Positions 9,807 to 20,900 of a DNA stretch of 64,000 nt are shown piece after piece. The stretch is from Pseudomonas chlororaphis. GTDB taxonomy: Bacteria > Pseudomonadota > Gammaproteobacteria > Pseudomonadales > Pseudomonadaceae. Each line of letters opens with the position of its first letter. Positions within the stretch are counted from its first letter, which is position 1. The translations under genes were made by a program, and so were the position numbers. The DNA lies in contig NZ_JSFK01000006.1 in assembly GCF_000783395.1 (NCBI RefSeq), positions 118,354 to 182,353 on the forward strand, given 5' to 3'. The notes under the pieces are model-generated. The model saw nothing but the letters and a program-made list of their open reading frames with translations, made no database searches and was not told the origin of the DNA.

Positions 9807-10130
9807 TTACTTGGCCTGCAAAGAGCGAACCTTGACGGTGTCTCTGCCGGGTGCCTTGTCCTTGAGCCAGATGACCTTGGCCGAATGTGCTGCATCGAGT
9901 TGCTTCACTGCCTGTGACAAGCATCCGTGCGATTCACGCTCACTGCGATCCAGATAGGCCTTGACCAGTTTGAACTCGGCGGGGCTCAAGCCACGCAATT
10001 CCAGTTCCAGGGGGCGCTCGTCGCGCAGCCGGTCAGCGGTTTTTACAGCGTCCAGGGCCATACCCAGACGGTCGATCAACCTTTCGTACAACTCGGGTTT
10101 CGTCACGTTTTTCTGCCGTTGCTCCACCAT
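9807..10130 (-). CDS. Small conserved protein upstream of leuS
   Basis: This 107-residue protein of unknown function is highly charged and predicted soluble and mostly helical (ELYERLIDRLGMALDAVKTADRL). It has no signal peptide or known motif. A gene of this size lies in the same place, divergent from leuS, in other Pseudomonas as I recall, which argues that it is real. A short gap separates it from the ydcF-type gene on the same strand, so the two may be cotranscribed. Confidence 0.75.
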   Translation of the reverse strand: MVEQRQKNVTKPELYERLIDRLGMALDAVKTADRLRDERPLELELRGLSPAEFKLVKAYLDRSERESHGCLSQAVKQLDAAHSAKVIWLKDKAPGRDTVKVRSLQAK

Positions 10131-10265
10131 CCCTCACCTCATTGAAGATAAGACTCACTCCCCAGTTAGAGCTTAGCTTCGCTGCACAAACCGGCTGCAC
10201 GCCGCGACCAACGGCCCTCGCCACGGATTTGCCGGGACAAACAGCTGTAATCAGGGTTTCCCTAG

Positions 10266-12992
<2,727 letters not shown>

Positions 12993-13000
12993 TTGGATCG

Positions 13001-13022
13001 GGCGTCAGGTTTGCCTGACGCC
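13001..13022 (+). terminator. Hairpin between leuS and lptE
   Basis: A perfect 9-bp stem GGCGTCAGG/CCTGACGCC encloses a TTTG loop nine bases after the leuS stop. No T-run follows, so it is more likely an attenuating or RNA-stabilising hairpin between operon genes than a full intrinsic terminator. Confidence 0.45.
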
Positions 13023-13079
13023 AAGTAAAACCTTTCGGGCCGTACAGTCGGCCCACGTGGTTTCAAGGGGAGCAACACA

Positions 13080-13685
13080 ATGATCAAACGCAATCTGCTG
13101 GTGATGGGCCTCGCCGTTCTGTTGAGCGCCTGCGGTTTCCAGCTGCGCGGTACCGGCACCAACGAACTGTCGATCAAGGAACTCGATCTGAGCGCCCGTA
13201 ACGCCTACGGCGAGACGGTCACGCAACTGCGCCAGGTGCTGGAGTCGAGTGGCGTCAAGGTTTACAGCGGTGCCCCGTACAAGCTCTACCTGGCAGACCA
13301 GCAGGAGAGCCAGCGTATCCTCAGCTACGCCGGTGCCGGTCGTACGGGCGAGTATCAAGTCAGTACGGTTCTGAACTACGAGATCCGTGGCGACAAAAAC
13401 CTGCAACTGCTGAGCGACAAGCTTGAAGTTCAGAAAGTGTTTATTCACGACGGTAACAACCTTGTGGGCTCCGACCAGGAAGCCAACGACGCCCGTCGCG
13501 AAACCACTCGCGAACTGGTCCAACGCATGATGCTGCGTCTGCAGCAACTGACCCCGGGTCAACTGCAGCAGCTGCAGCAAGCCGCCAATGACCGCGCCAA
13601 GGCAGAAGCCGATGCGCTGCAAGCGGCACAAAAGGCTGAAGCGGAAACCCCGCGTCAGTCGCCGCTCGAAATACCGCAGCAGTAA
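13080..13685 (+). CDS. lptE: LPS-assembly lipoprotein LptE
   Basis: This 201-residue outer-membrane lipoprotein plugs the LptD barrel that inserts lipopolysaccharide. The lipobox is LLSAC with lipidated C18, followed at once by GFQLRGTG, the family signature. The last 45 residues are Gln/Ala-rich and probably helical or disordered, which makes it somewhat long but typical of Pseudomonas LptE. It sits between leuS and holA as in most gammaproteobacteria. Confidence 0.95.
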   Translation: MIKRNLLVMGLAVLLSACGFQLRGTGTNELSIKELDLSARNAYGETVTQLRQVLESSGVKVYSGAPYKLYLADQQESQRILSYAGAGRTGEYQVSTVLNYEIRGDKNLQLLSDKLEVQKVFIHDGNNLVGSDQEANDARRETTRELVQRMMLRLQQLTPGQLQQLQQAANDRAKAEADALQAAQKAEAETPRQSPLEIPQQ

Positions 13686-13692
13686 GACGTTC

Positions 13693-13710
13693 GGGGCGCT
13701 CAGGCGCCCC
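13693..13710 (+). terminator. GC hairpin between lptE and holA
   Basis: The stem GGGGCGC/GCGCCCC with a TCAG loop begins eight bases after the lptE stop and ends 14 bases before holA. The tail is only weakly T-rich (GTTCGACATTTCTT), so termination is probably partial. Confidence 0.4.
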
Positions 13711-13724
13711 GTTCGACATTTCTT

Positions 13725-14762
13725 ATGAAGCTCGCTCCCGCCCAACTCGGCAAACACCTGCAAGGCGCTCTCGGCCCGGTCTACATCATCAGTGGCGATG
13801 ACCCGCTGCTGTGCCAGGAGGCCGCCGACGCCATCCGCAGTGCTGCGCGCCAGCAAGGTTTTGACGAACGCCAGGTCTTTGCCGCCGACGCCAATTTCGA
13901 TTGGGGCACGCTGTTGCAGGCCGGCGCCAGCATGTCGTTGTTCTCGGAAAAACGCCTGCTGGAACTGCGCCTGCCTTCGGGCAAGCCCGGTGACAAAGGT
14001 GCCTCGGCACTTATCGAATATTGCTCGCGCCCCGCTGAAGACACAGTGCTTCTGGTCAGCCTGCCCAAGCTCGATGGCAGTGCGCAGAAAACCAAGTGGG
14101 GCAAAGCGCTGGTTGAAGGCCAGCAAACCCAGTTCATCCAGATCTGGCCGGTGGACGCCAATCAGTTGCCGAGCTGGATTCGTCAGCGCCTGTCGCAGGC
14201 CGGTTTGTCGGCCAGCCAGGACGCGGTCGAGTTGATTGCTGCACGCGTCGAGGGCAATTTGCTCGCCGCCGCGCAGGAAATCGAAAAGCTCAAGTTGATG
14301 GCCGAAGGTGGCCAGATCACCGTCGAAACCGTGCAGGCCGCTGTGGCCGACAGTGCGCGGTTCGACGTGTTCGGCCTGACCGATGCCGTGCTCAACGGCG
14401 AGCCGGCCCATGCGTTGCGCATGCTGGAAGGCTTGCGCGGCGAAGGTGTCGAACCGCCGGTGATTCTTTGGGCGCTGGCGCGCGAGCTGCGGCTGCTGGC
14501 CAACATCTCGTTGCAATACAGTCAGGGCACGCCGCTGGACAAGTGTTTCAGCCAGGCAAAACCGCCAGTCTGGGACAAGCGCAAACCGCTGATGAGCAAA
14601 GCCCTGCAACGCTACTCGGCGCAACGCTGGGCCCAGTTGCTGCTGGAAGCGCAGCGGATCGATGCGCAAATCAAAGGCCAGGCCGCCGGTTCGCCGTGGA
14701 TGAGTCTGAGTCGTCTGGCTCTATTGATGGCTGGCCAGCGACTTTCACTGCCTGCCGAATAA
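13725..14762 (+). CDS. holA: DNA polymerase III subunit delta
   Basis: The 345-residue clamp-loader subunit opens the beta clamp. The N-terminus MKLAPAQLGKHLQGALGPVYIISGDDPLLCQEAADAIR carries the degenerate AAA+ fold (GDDPLL replaces a P-loop). A helical collar domain makes up the last third (about 215-340). Length and order after lptE match the family. Its stop codon runs into a REPIN. Confidence 0.95.
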   Translation: MKLAPAQLGKHLQGALGPVYIISGDDPLLCQEAADAIRSAARQQGFDERQVFAADANFDWGTLLQAGASMSLFSEKRLLELRLPSGKPGDKGASALIEYCSRPAEDTVLLVSLPKLDGSAQKTKWGKALVEGQQTQFIQIWPVDANQLPSWIRQRLSQAGLSASQDAVELIAARVEGNLLAAAQEIEKLKLMAEGGQITVETVQAAVADSARFDVFGLTDAVLNGEPAHALRMLEGLRGEGVEPPVILWALARELRLLANISLQYSQGTPLDKCFSQAKPPVWDKRKPLMSKALQRYSAQRWAQLLLEAQRIDAQIKGQAAGSPWMSLSRLALLMAGQRLSLPAE

Positions 14763-14840
14763 GATCAAAAGATCGCAGCCTTCGGCAGCTCCTACACCAA
14801 TCCCTGTAGGAGCTGCGGCACGCTGCGATCTTTTGATCTT
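14761..14840. repeat. REPIN, family C
   Basis: The arms AAGATCAAAAGATCGCAG and CTGCGATCTTTTGATCTT are perfect inverted repeats around a TAGGAGCTGC core. The left arm includes the last two bases of the holA stop codon. A second copy is at 17650-17733. Confidence 0.85.
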
Positions 14841-14937
14841 GTTTCCTACAATGCACGCCTGCATTTGCACTATAGACAGATGCCCGACATCGGCAGATTA
14901 TTTCCCCCGCAAAACCTACTCACTCGAGAGAACCCTC

Positions 14938-15102
14938 ATGAGCAAAAAGCCATCGAAACATGGCCCCAACAAGGCCAAATCCATCGTCGCCCAGCCCCTG
15001 TTCCGCAGTCGCCAGGAACGACCAACCAAGGGTAAAGGCAGCTACCGCCGCGAAGCCTTCCAGTCTGACAGCTGGGAGGCTTCTTACTTTCTGGCGGCAT
15101 GA
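14938..15102 (+). CDS. arfA: Alternative ribosome-rescue factor A
   Basis: This short basic protein of 54 residues begins MSKKPSKHGPNKAKSIVAQP. It holds the ArfA core PLFRSRQERPTKGKGSYRREAF followed by WEAS. ArfA recruits RF2 to ribosomes stalled on non-stop mRNAs when trans-translation fails. The ATG at 14938 has the matching N-terminus; an upstream in-frame ATG at 14833 lies inside the REPIN. The 3' part of the frame folds into a strong hairpin (15052-15083), the device that makes arfA mRNA itself truncated in E. coli. Confidence 0.9.
   Translation: MSKKPSKHGPNKAKSIVAQPLFRSRQERPTKGKGSYRREAFQSDSWEASYFLAA
15052..15083 (+). promoter_or_regulatory. In-frame arfA mRNA hairpin (candidate RNase III/truncation site)
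   Basis: The arms GAAGCCTTCCAG (15052-15063) and CTGGGAGGCTTC (15072-15083) pair over 12 bp, with one G-U pair and an eight-base loop. The stem lies inside the last third of arfA, upstream of its stop. In E. coli a hairpin at the same relative place leads to cleavage or termination, giving a tmRNA-targeted non-stop message. The structure is seen directly; its role here is inferred. Confidence 0.7.
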
Positions 15103-15153
15103 ATTTCGTCCCCCTCCCTTCTCCCCTCCCTCGTTCCGGCTTCTTGTCTTCTG

Positions 15154-16083
15154 TTATTGGGTCTGGTCTGTCGCCTTAAAGATAAATGAGGCTGATTGCT
15201 CAAGTGTTTGTGGCAGTGGGATGTTAATGATCGGAATTGTCACCCCCGTCAAGACCCGGAAGCGCCGCTGGTAAAATTGTGCCCCCGCCAGACCGGTTGG
15301 CTTGGTGTAAAAAAAGGCTTCAATCGGTAATTGGCCCGGTATGTCCTGCGCCCAGGTTTTGAGCTTCGTGTCGTTGGGTGTGTTGAATGCATCCGGAGAT
15401 ACCAGCCGGCCAGCACGCATACCTTCCAGAAACCGCCCGGCTGCCTGGCTATTGGCAGAGTCACGTACATTAAATGAACACATTGACTCGAATTTGTTGC
15501 CCGTCGCAGCGTCATTTCGATACTTGCTCGCCCATTTGGCTGCCGTATCAATTATCGGACTCTGCTCTTCGCAACTTTTACTTGCTACCGGATACCTTGG
15601 GTGCGCCCCACAACCTCCGTTGGGACGTGCATTCGATGAACCATCAACCGGAAAGAAACACAAAATTTCTATCAGCTGTTTGCCCGATGGCGTGCTCAGG
15701 ATGGGATAAAAGATCAATCCACTGTCATAGGTGTAGGCAAGACGCCTGACCTTGTAATCTGATCGCAAATAGGTAAACGATACTCCACCATTGGCAACTG
15801 ACGTCGGGCTAGGGTTCCACGCATCGAACTGCGTGGATGGCTCCGTGCCACGCACCAGCAACCCGGAGCACAGGAAAGCAGGCTTCGATGCGGCGCCACA
15901 ATTGTCACGGGTATCTCGATAACGTTTTTCCAACTCCACTGCGACCTGAGCCCCACTCGCAGCATTGGCTAACGTGCCAACCTCCATCGTGGCGCCATCA
16001 GAATGTGCATCCTGTTTTTCAAGCGAATTGGAAGAGCATCCAGCCATCAAAGCGAGCAACAGAATTGCTGAAAACCTTTTCAT
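15154..16083 (-). CDS. Halovibrin (HvnC)-like lipoprotein
   Basis: This 309-residue protein has a lipoprotein signal MKRFSAILLLALMAGC with lipidated C16. Segments such as FLCSGLLVRGTEPS, WNPSPTSVANGGVSFTYLR and YDSGLIFYP resemble what I recall of Pseudomonas proteins annotated halovibrin HvnC. Vibrio halovibrins were reported as secreted ADP-ribosyltransferases, but I cannot identify a catalytic triad here and do not assign that activity. Several cysteines could form periplasmic disulfides. Base composition looks more AT-rich than its neighbours, and the gene interrupts the usual arfA-sltB3 spacing, so lateral gain is possible. Confidence 0.5.
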   Translation of the reverse strand: MKRFSAILLLALMAGCSSNSLEKQDAHSDGATMEVGTLANAASGAQVAVELEKRYRDTRDNCGAASKPAFLCSGLLVRGTEPSTQFDAWNPSPTSVANGGVSFTYLRSDYKVRRLAYTYDSGLIFYPILSTPSGKQLIEILCFFPVDGSSNARPNGGCGAHPRYPVASKSCEEQSPIIDTAAKWASKYRNDAATGNKFESMCSFNVRDSANSQAAGRFLEGMRAGRLVSPDAFNTPNDTKLKTWAQDIPGQLPIEAFFYTKPTGLAGAQFYQRRFRVLTGVTIPIINIPLPQTLEQSASFIFKATDQTQ

Positions 16084-16321
16084 TTGAGCACCTGCATCCT
16101 GAGAGGGGTGCGCGCCGGCGGAAAATGCGCGAAGACAGGAGCATTAAATGCTCGAAATCATCCACGGAATAGCTGTTAGATCTGACAGTTGAGCAAGCAA
16201 GAAAAAGAGCATACGGTGTCCAGTCCGGCTGCAAGTCGCCATCCAATTTGTTGCTGGACAGCCGATTCATTAAGCAGGCATGTTAAGGTCTGCACCTGAT
16301 TCGTATCCCCTGGAACCGTGC

Positions 16322-17644
16322 ATGCCCTTTAGTCTTTCCCGTCGTTGGCCTGTTCGCCAATTGATCGCTGCCTCCAGCTTCATTCTGCTTGTCGCCTGTG
16401 CGGAAAAACCGACCGCCGCCGATGCGCAACCTCTTCAAGCCGCTCCTGTCGCCACGGCCCCAGCGATCATCCCGCCGGTAGTGCCGTCCGCCGACCCTCT
16501 CGATCTTCAGCCGACCCAGACTTTTGCCGAATGGCAGGCAGGCTTTCGCAAAGATGCGCTGGCCGCCGGGATTCGCCCCGATCTGTTCGATCGCGCCTTC
16601 GCCAATGTCAGCTTCGACGCCAGTGTGATTCGTGCCGACCGCAGTCAGCCGGAGTTCTCCCGCCCGGTGTGGGAATACCTCGACGGCGCGCTGTCGCCGC
16701 TGCGCGTGCGCAAGGGCCAGGCGCTGATCAGTCAGTACGCCGATATCCTGCAAAGCATCGAGCAGCGTTATGGCGTCGATCGTCAGGCGCTGGTGTCGGT
16801 GTGGGGCATGGAGAGCAACTTCGGCCAGTTCCAGGGCAGCAAGTCGGTGATCAACTCGCTGGCCACCCTCGCCTACGAAGGCCGTCGCCCGGGCTTTGCC
16901 CATGCACAGCTGATCGCCGCGCTGCAGATCCTGCAACAAGGCGATATCACGCCGGACAAGATGCTCGGCTCGTGGGCCGGCGCCATGGGGCAGACCCAGT
17001 TCATTCCGACCACCTACAACACCCATGCCGTGGACTTTGACGGCGATGGCCGCCGCGATATCTGGGGCAGCCCTGCTGACGCACTGGCCTCGACCGCGCA
17101 TTACCTGCAAAGCTCTGGCTGGCAGCGTGGCCAACCGTGGGGTTTTGAAGTACAGCTGCCGAGCAGCTTCAACTACACCCTGGCTGATGGCGCGATTCGC
17201 AAGAGCGTCGCCGAATGGCGTCAATTGGGTGTGACTCTGCCGAATGGCGGTCAGGTGCCAGCCGGCTCGGAACAATTGTCAGCCGCCCTGCTGCTACCGG
17301 CTGGCTATCGTGGGCCGGCATTCCTGATCCTCGATAACTTCCGCGCGATCCTCAAGTACAACAACTCGTCGTCGTATGCGTTGGCGGTAAGCCTGTTGTC
17401 CGAGCGTTTCAACGGCGGCGGCCTGATCAACGGCACTTGGCCGAAAGATGATCTGCCACTGAGCCGTACCGAGCGTATGGAATTGCAGACCCTGTTGAGC
17501 GCGCGCAATTACGATGCCGGCACAGCGGACGGGATCATCGGCGCCAATACGCGCAAAGCGATTCGCAGTGCCCAGCAGTCGCTTGGCTGGCCGGCGGATG
17601 GGTATCCGACGCACAAGTTGCTGGAAAGCCTGCGCAACCAATAA
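16322..17644 (+). CDS. Membrane-bound lytic murein transglycosylase B (SltB3 type)
   Basis: The predicted protein is 440 residues. It has an N-terminal signal with a lipobox-like ILLVAC (Cys near 26), an SLT_2/MltB catalytic domain (about 70-365) and a C-terminal peptidoglycan-binding domain (about 380-440, [22 protein letters not shown]). The catalytic Glu is in [10 protein letters not shown], and the [24 protein letters not shown] segment is typical. It cleaves glycan strands to 1,6-anhydro ends. Gene order matches PA3992 (sltB3). The start at 16322 gives [14 protein letters not shown]; the frame also opens at 16280. Confidence 0.9.
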   Translation: MPFSLSRRWPVRQLIAASSFILLVACAEKPTAADAQPLQAAPVATAPAIIPPVVPSADPLDLQPTQTFAEWQAGFRKDALAAGIRPDLFDRAFANVSFDASVIRADRSQPEFSRPVWEYLDGALSPLRVRKGQALISQYADILQSIEQRYGVDRQALVSVWGMESNFGQFQGSKSVINSLATLAYEGRRPGFAHAQLIAALQILQQGDITPDKMLGSWAGAMGQTQFIPTTYNTHAVDFDGDGRRDIWGSPADALASTAHYLQSSGWQRGQPWGFEVQLPSSFNYTLADGAIRKSVAEWRQLGVTLPNGGQVPAGSEQLSAALLLPAGYRGPAFLILDNFRAILKYNNSSSYALAVSLLSERFNGGGLINGTWPKDDLPLSRTERMELQTLLSARNYDAGTADGIIGANTRKAIRSAQQSLGWPADGYPTHKLLESLRNQ

Positions 17645-17649
17645 AGTAA

Positions 17650-17733
17650 AAATCAAAAGATCGCAGCCTTCGGCGGCTCCTCCAGGGCAAATATCAATCC
17701 CCTGTAGGAGCTGCCGAAGGCTGCGATCTTTTT
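17650..17733. repeat. REPIN, family C
   Basis: The arms AAATCAAAAGATCGCAGCCT and AAGGCTGCGATCTTTTT form an inverted pair around a GGCTCCT/TAGGAGCTGCC core. It separates convergent genes and ends in a T-run, so it may also terminate transcription. Confidence 0.8.
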
Positions 17734-17747
17734 GCTTCACCCACAAA

Positions 17748-18695
17748 CTATCGGGTGACGACATCCTGCTCCAGCATCAACTCCTGCTTCCCGGCATCCA
17801 GCCGTACCAGCGCACCCATCGGCAGCGTCAGGTTCGGATCACAATGCCCGCTACGCCACCCCGATAACACCGGAATCCGCAACGGCTCGAAAGTCTGCTT
17901 GAGCAATCGGTTCAGTGCCGCGACATCCACCCCCGCTACATCCCCGACCAGCACGCCACGCAATTTGGCCAGTTTGCCGGCCAGACGCATCTGGGTCAGC
18001 AAGCGATCAATGCGATACAGCGGCTCGTTGATGTCTTCGATGAGCAGAATCACCCCTTCGACATCAATTTCATAAGGCGTGCCCAAGGTTGCAGCAATCA
18101 TCGCCAGATTGCCGCCAAGCAAGCGCCCATGCGCGACACCAGGCTCTACTGTGATCAACGGATAAGCCACCGGATGGCTCAGCACACTCCCCGCCTTCAA
18201 TTGCCCGCGCAGCATGGCGAAGAACGAAGTCACCGTCGGCGGCTCCTTGTCGCCCAGCAGGTCGGCGTTGAGTAGCGGCCCGTGGAAGGTCACGAATCCG
18301 GCATAACGGCTGATGGCCAGGTGCAGCGCGGTGATATCGCTGTAGCCGACGAATGGCTTGGCGTTGCGACTGAGCAGGTCGTAGTCGATCCGGTCCAGCA
18401 GGCGCGGCGTACCATAGCCGCCGCGCAGGCAAATGATCGCGTCGACCTCGGGGTCAGCGAACGCCGCGTGCAGGTCACGCAGGCGTACATCGTCACTGCC
18501 GGCCAGATAGCCGTCCTTTTCATAGACACCGGGAAACACCTTCAGCCCATAACCACGCGCGCGCATCCACCGCATTGCCTTTTCGGTGTCCAGCGCACCG
18601 GGGCCGGCAGGCGCAATGACACCGATCAGCCCTTCCGAGGGCAGCGCAGGCACGGCTTTGTGCGGGCAAAGTGTGTGGGTCGGTCGAACGGTCAT
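17748..18695 (-). CDS. Muramoyltetrapeptide (LD-) carboxypeptidase, S66 family
   Basis: The 315-residue cytoplasmic protein resembles LdcA, which removes the terminal D-Ala from murein tetrapeptides during cell-wall recycling. It has IGVIAPAGP near the N-terminus, ICLRGGYGTPRLLDRIDYD, and GYSDITALH, the segment holding the nucleophilic serine in S66 peptidases. The start at 18695 has an AGGGAGAT ribosome site; the frame stays open to 18812 without family sequence. Microcin-immunity MccF proteins share the fold, so substrate is inferred from context among other murein genes. Confidence 0.85.
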   Translation of the reverse strand: MTVRPTHTLCPHKAVPALPSEGLIGVIAPAGPGALDTEKAMRWMRARGYGLKVFPGVYEKDGYLAGSDDVRLRDLHAAFADPEVDAIICLRGGYGTPRLLDRIDYDLLSRNAKPFVGYSDITALHLAISRYAGFVTFHGPLLNADLLGDKEPPTVTSFFAMLRGQLKAGSVLSHPVAYPLITVEPGVAHGRLLGGNLAMIAATLGTPYEIDVEGVILLIEDINEPLYRIDRLLTQMRLAGKLAKLRGVLVGDVAGVDVAALNRLLKQTFEPLRIPVLSGWRSGHCDPNLTLPMGALVRLDAGKQELMLEQDVVTR

Positions 18696-18810
18696 CCTTG
18701 GATCTCCCTGTGAAGTCATGCACACACAGTAGTCAGGAACGGCGGCAAACAGAAGAGGGTCAGCCACGCCGTGGATTGAAGGAAAAATCAGCAGCGAATG
18801 TAATCCGGAC

Positions 18811-18854
18811 AAAAAAATGCCCGCCGGGCGTTAAAGCCTCGGCGGGCATGTTTT
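18811..18854. terminator. Bidirectional intrinsic terminator after lipA
   Basis: A 10-bp perfect stem ATGCCCGCCG/CGGCGGGCAT (18817-18826 and 18840-18849) is flanked by seven A on the left and GTTTTT on the right. It therefore works in both directions. It would end the long minus-strand lip operon. Confidence 0.85.
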
Positions 18855-18868
18855 TATTTGGCGCGGGA

Positions 18869-19891
18869 TCAGGAACCCAGCAACTCAGCCTTGACCAGCT
18901 TCGCTTGCTCGTCGGCGTGGTACGAAGAACGCACCAGCGGGCCCGAGGCAACGTTCTTGAAGCCCATCTTGTAACCTTCCTCGGCGAACCAGGCGAAGGT
19001 GTCCGGGTGCACGAAACGCTGCACCGGCAAGTGGCTGCGCGACGGTTGCAGGTACTGGCCGAGGGTCAACATGTCGATGTCGTGTTCGCGCATGCGCTTC
19101 ATCACTTCGATGACTTCCTCGTCGGTCTCGCCCAGACCCAGCATCAAGCCGGATTTGGTCGGAATGTGCGGCATCATCTGCTTGAAGCGTTGCAGCAGGG
19201 TCAGCGACCACTGGTAATCCGAACCCGGACGCGCAGCCTTGTACAGACGCGGCACGGTTTCCAGGTTGTGGTTGAACACATCAGGCGGCTCGGCCGCAGT
19301 GATTTCCAGCGCGACGTCCATACGGCCACGGTAGTCCGGAACCAGAGTCTCGAGCTGCACGTTCGGCGACAGTTTGCGGATTTCGCGGATGCAGTCGGCA
19401 AAGTGCTGGGCACCACCGTCACGCAGATCGTCGCGGTCAACCGAGGTGATCACCACGTACTTGAGCTTAAGGTCAGCGATGGCGATGGCCAGGCTTTCCG
19501 GCTCGTTGACATCCAGTGGCTTCGGACGACCGTGGCCGACGTCGCAGAACGGGCAGCGACGGGTGCAGATGTCACCCATGATCATGAAAGTCGCGGTGCC
19601 ACCGGAGAAGCACTCGCCGAGGTTCGGGCAGGAGGCTTCTTCGCAGACGCTGTGCAGCTTGTGTTTGCGCAACAGGCTCTTGATCCGGTCGACTTCCGGC
19701 GAAACCGGGATGCGTACACGAATCCAGTCAGGTTTCTTCGGCAGTTCGGTGGTCGGAATGATCTTTACCGGGATGCGTGCAACCTTCTCGGCGCCGCGCA
19801 GCTTGACGCCGGCTTCAACCTTGGGACGCGGGGCCGGGCGCTCGGTCACGTCGAGCGTCGGGATCATGGTTTGCACTGCATCAGTAGTCAT
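18869..19891 (-). CDS. lipA: Lipoyl synthase
   Basis: This 340-residue radical-SAM enzyme inserts two sulfurs into the octanoyl chain on lipoyl domains. The auxiliary cluster cysteines are C83, C88 and C94 in [12 protein letters not shown]; the SAM cluster is C109-x3-C113-x2-C116 in CTRRCPFC. Family length and the C-terminal SYHADEQ region are intact. It is the last gene of the operon, one base after lipB, its upstream partner that supplies octanoyl protein. Confidence 0.97.
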   Translation of the reverse strand: MTTDAVQTMIPTLDVTERPAPRPKVEAGVKLRGAEKVARIPVKIIPTTELPKKPDWIRVRIPVSPEVDRIKSLLRKHKLHSVCEEASCPNLGECFSGGTATFMIMGDICTRRCPFCDVGHGRPKPLDVNEPESLAIAIADLKLKYVVITSVDRDDLRDGGAQHFADCIREIRKLSPNVQLETLVPDYRGRMDVALEITAAEPPDVFNHNLETVPRLYKAARPGSDYQWSLTLLQRFKQMMPHIPTKSGLMLGLGETDEEVIEVMKRMREHDIDMLTLGQYLQPSRSHLPVQRFVHPDTFAWFAEEGYKMGFKNVASGPLVRSSYHADEQAKLVKAELLGS

Positions 19892-19892
19892 A

Positions 19893-20540
19893 TCAGTCGA
19901 TTCCGCCCGTCAGGGTCGTCTGCTCAGCATAGTCGAGGTGTTTGACGAGCTGCGCGCGCAGCCGGGCACTTACCTCGGCAAATTCAATCGATCCTGCGTG
20001 GTCGCTCAGCTGGGTCATCGCCAGCCCGGCATAGCCGCAGGGATTAATCCGTCGAAACGGTTCCAGGTTCATATCCACGTTCAGGGCCAGGCCATGAAAG
20101 GAACAACCGTGGCGAATCCGCAAACCCAGAGAAGCGATTTTCGCTCCGTCGACGTACACGCCGGGAGCGTCTGGCTTGGCCGCGGCGGTCACGCCGTAAC
20201 TGGCCAGCAGTTCAATCAGGCAAAGCTCCATGCGACTGACCAGATCACGCACGCCGAAACCCAGCTTGCGCACGTCCAGCAGCAGGTAGGCGACCAACTG
20301 GCCGGGACCATGATAAGTCACCTGCCCGCCGCGATCGACCTGCACCACCGGAATATCGCCCGGTAGCAACAGGTGTTCGGCCTTGCCGGCCTGGCCCTGA
20401 GTGAACACCGGCGGGTGTTCGACGAGCCAGATTTCGTCGGCGGCATCGCTGCCGCGTTCGTTGGTAAAGCGTTGCATGGCATGCCAGACCGGCTCGTAAG
20501 CCATCTGACCGAGCTCACGAAAGCCCAGCGTGCCTGACAT
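19893..20540 (-). CDS. lipB: Octanoyl-ACP:protein N-octanoyltransferase
   Basis: The 215-residue enzyme moves octanoate from ACP to lipoyl domains. It contains [21 protein letters not shown], with the family RGGxxTYHGPGQ motif, [11 protein letters not shown] with the catalytic Lys, and NPCGYAGL with the catalytic Cys. The start ATG overlaps the ybeD stop as TGATG, which decides for 20540 over the GTG at 20543. It is followed at once by lipA. Confidence 0.96.
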   Translation of the reverse strand: MSGTLGFRELGQMAYEPVWHAMQRFTNERGSDAADEIWLVEHPPVFTQGQAGKAEHLLLPGDIPVVQVDRGGQVTYHGPGQLVAYLLLDVRKLGFGVRDLVSRMELCLIELLASYGVTAAAKPDAPGVYVDGAKIASLGLRIRHGCSFHGLALNVDMNLEPFRRINPCGYAGLAMTQLSDHAGSIEFAEVSARLRAQLVKHLDYAEQTTLTGGID

Positions 20541-20815
20541 CACAGCACCATGTGCACGAAGCCGGTCGCCCGCAGTTCGCTGTTGATGTTGTACAGCTGA
20601 TCCTGATCGGTGGCGACGATGTGCAACTGAATGGTGGTGTATTTACCGTTAGTGCTTTGACGCTCGTCGATGCGCTCATCATTGATGCTCGCGTGTTTCT
20701 TGACGATGTCGATGATCTTGTCTTTGTTGCCGACGCCCGTATCGCTGATCACCTTAATCGGATAATCAGTCTGCGGGAATTCGATCTTTGGCGCCTTTAC
20801 TTCAGTATCGGTCAT
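20540..20815 (-). CDS. ybeD: DUF493 family protein YbeD
   Basis: A 91-residue cytoplasmic protein with an ACT-like alpha-beta fold, starting [23 protein letters not shown]. The [31 protein letters not shown] segment is diagnostic. Its role is not settled; it is almost always found between dacA-type genes and lipB, as here. The frame extends upstream to 20866, but MTDTE fits the family and the TGATG join to lipB. Confidence 0.92.
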   Translation of the reverse strand: MTDTEVKAPKIEFPQTDYPIKVISDTGVGNKDKIIDIVKKHASINDERIDERQSTNGKYTTIQLHIVATDQDQLYNINSELRATGFVHMVL

Positions 20816-20900
20816 GGCGTAACGGCCTCTAGAGCGCAAGCCGTGGTAACGCACATGGCCCCGCACCGGATCGGGGCGGGGCCATGCAGGTCAACACAAA

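Noticed and set aside
14833..14937. Upstream in-frame extension of arfA from an ATG at 14833
   Set aside because: It begins inside the REPIN and gives a Cys-rich leader unlike ArfA; the ATG at 14938 matches the family.
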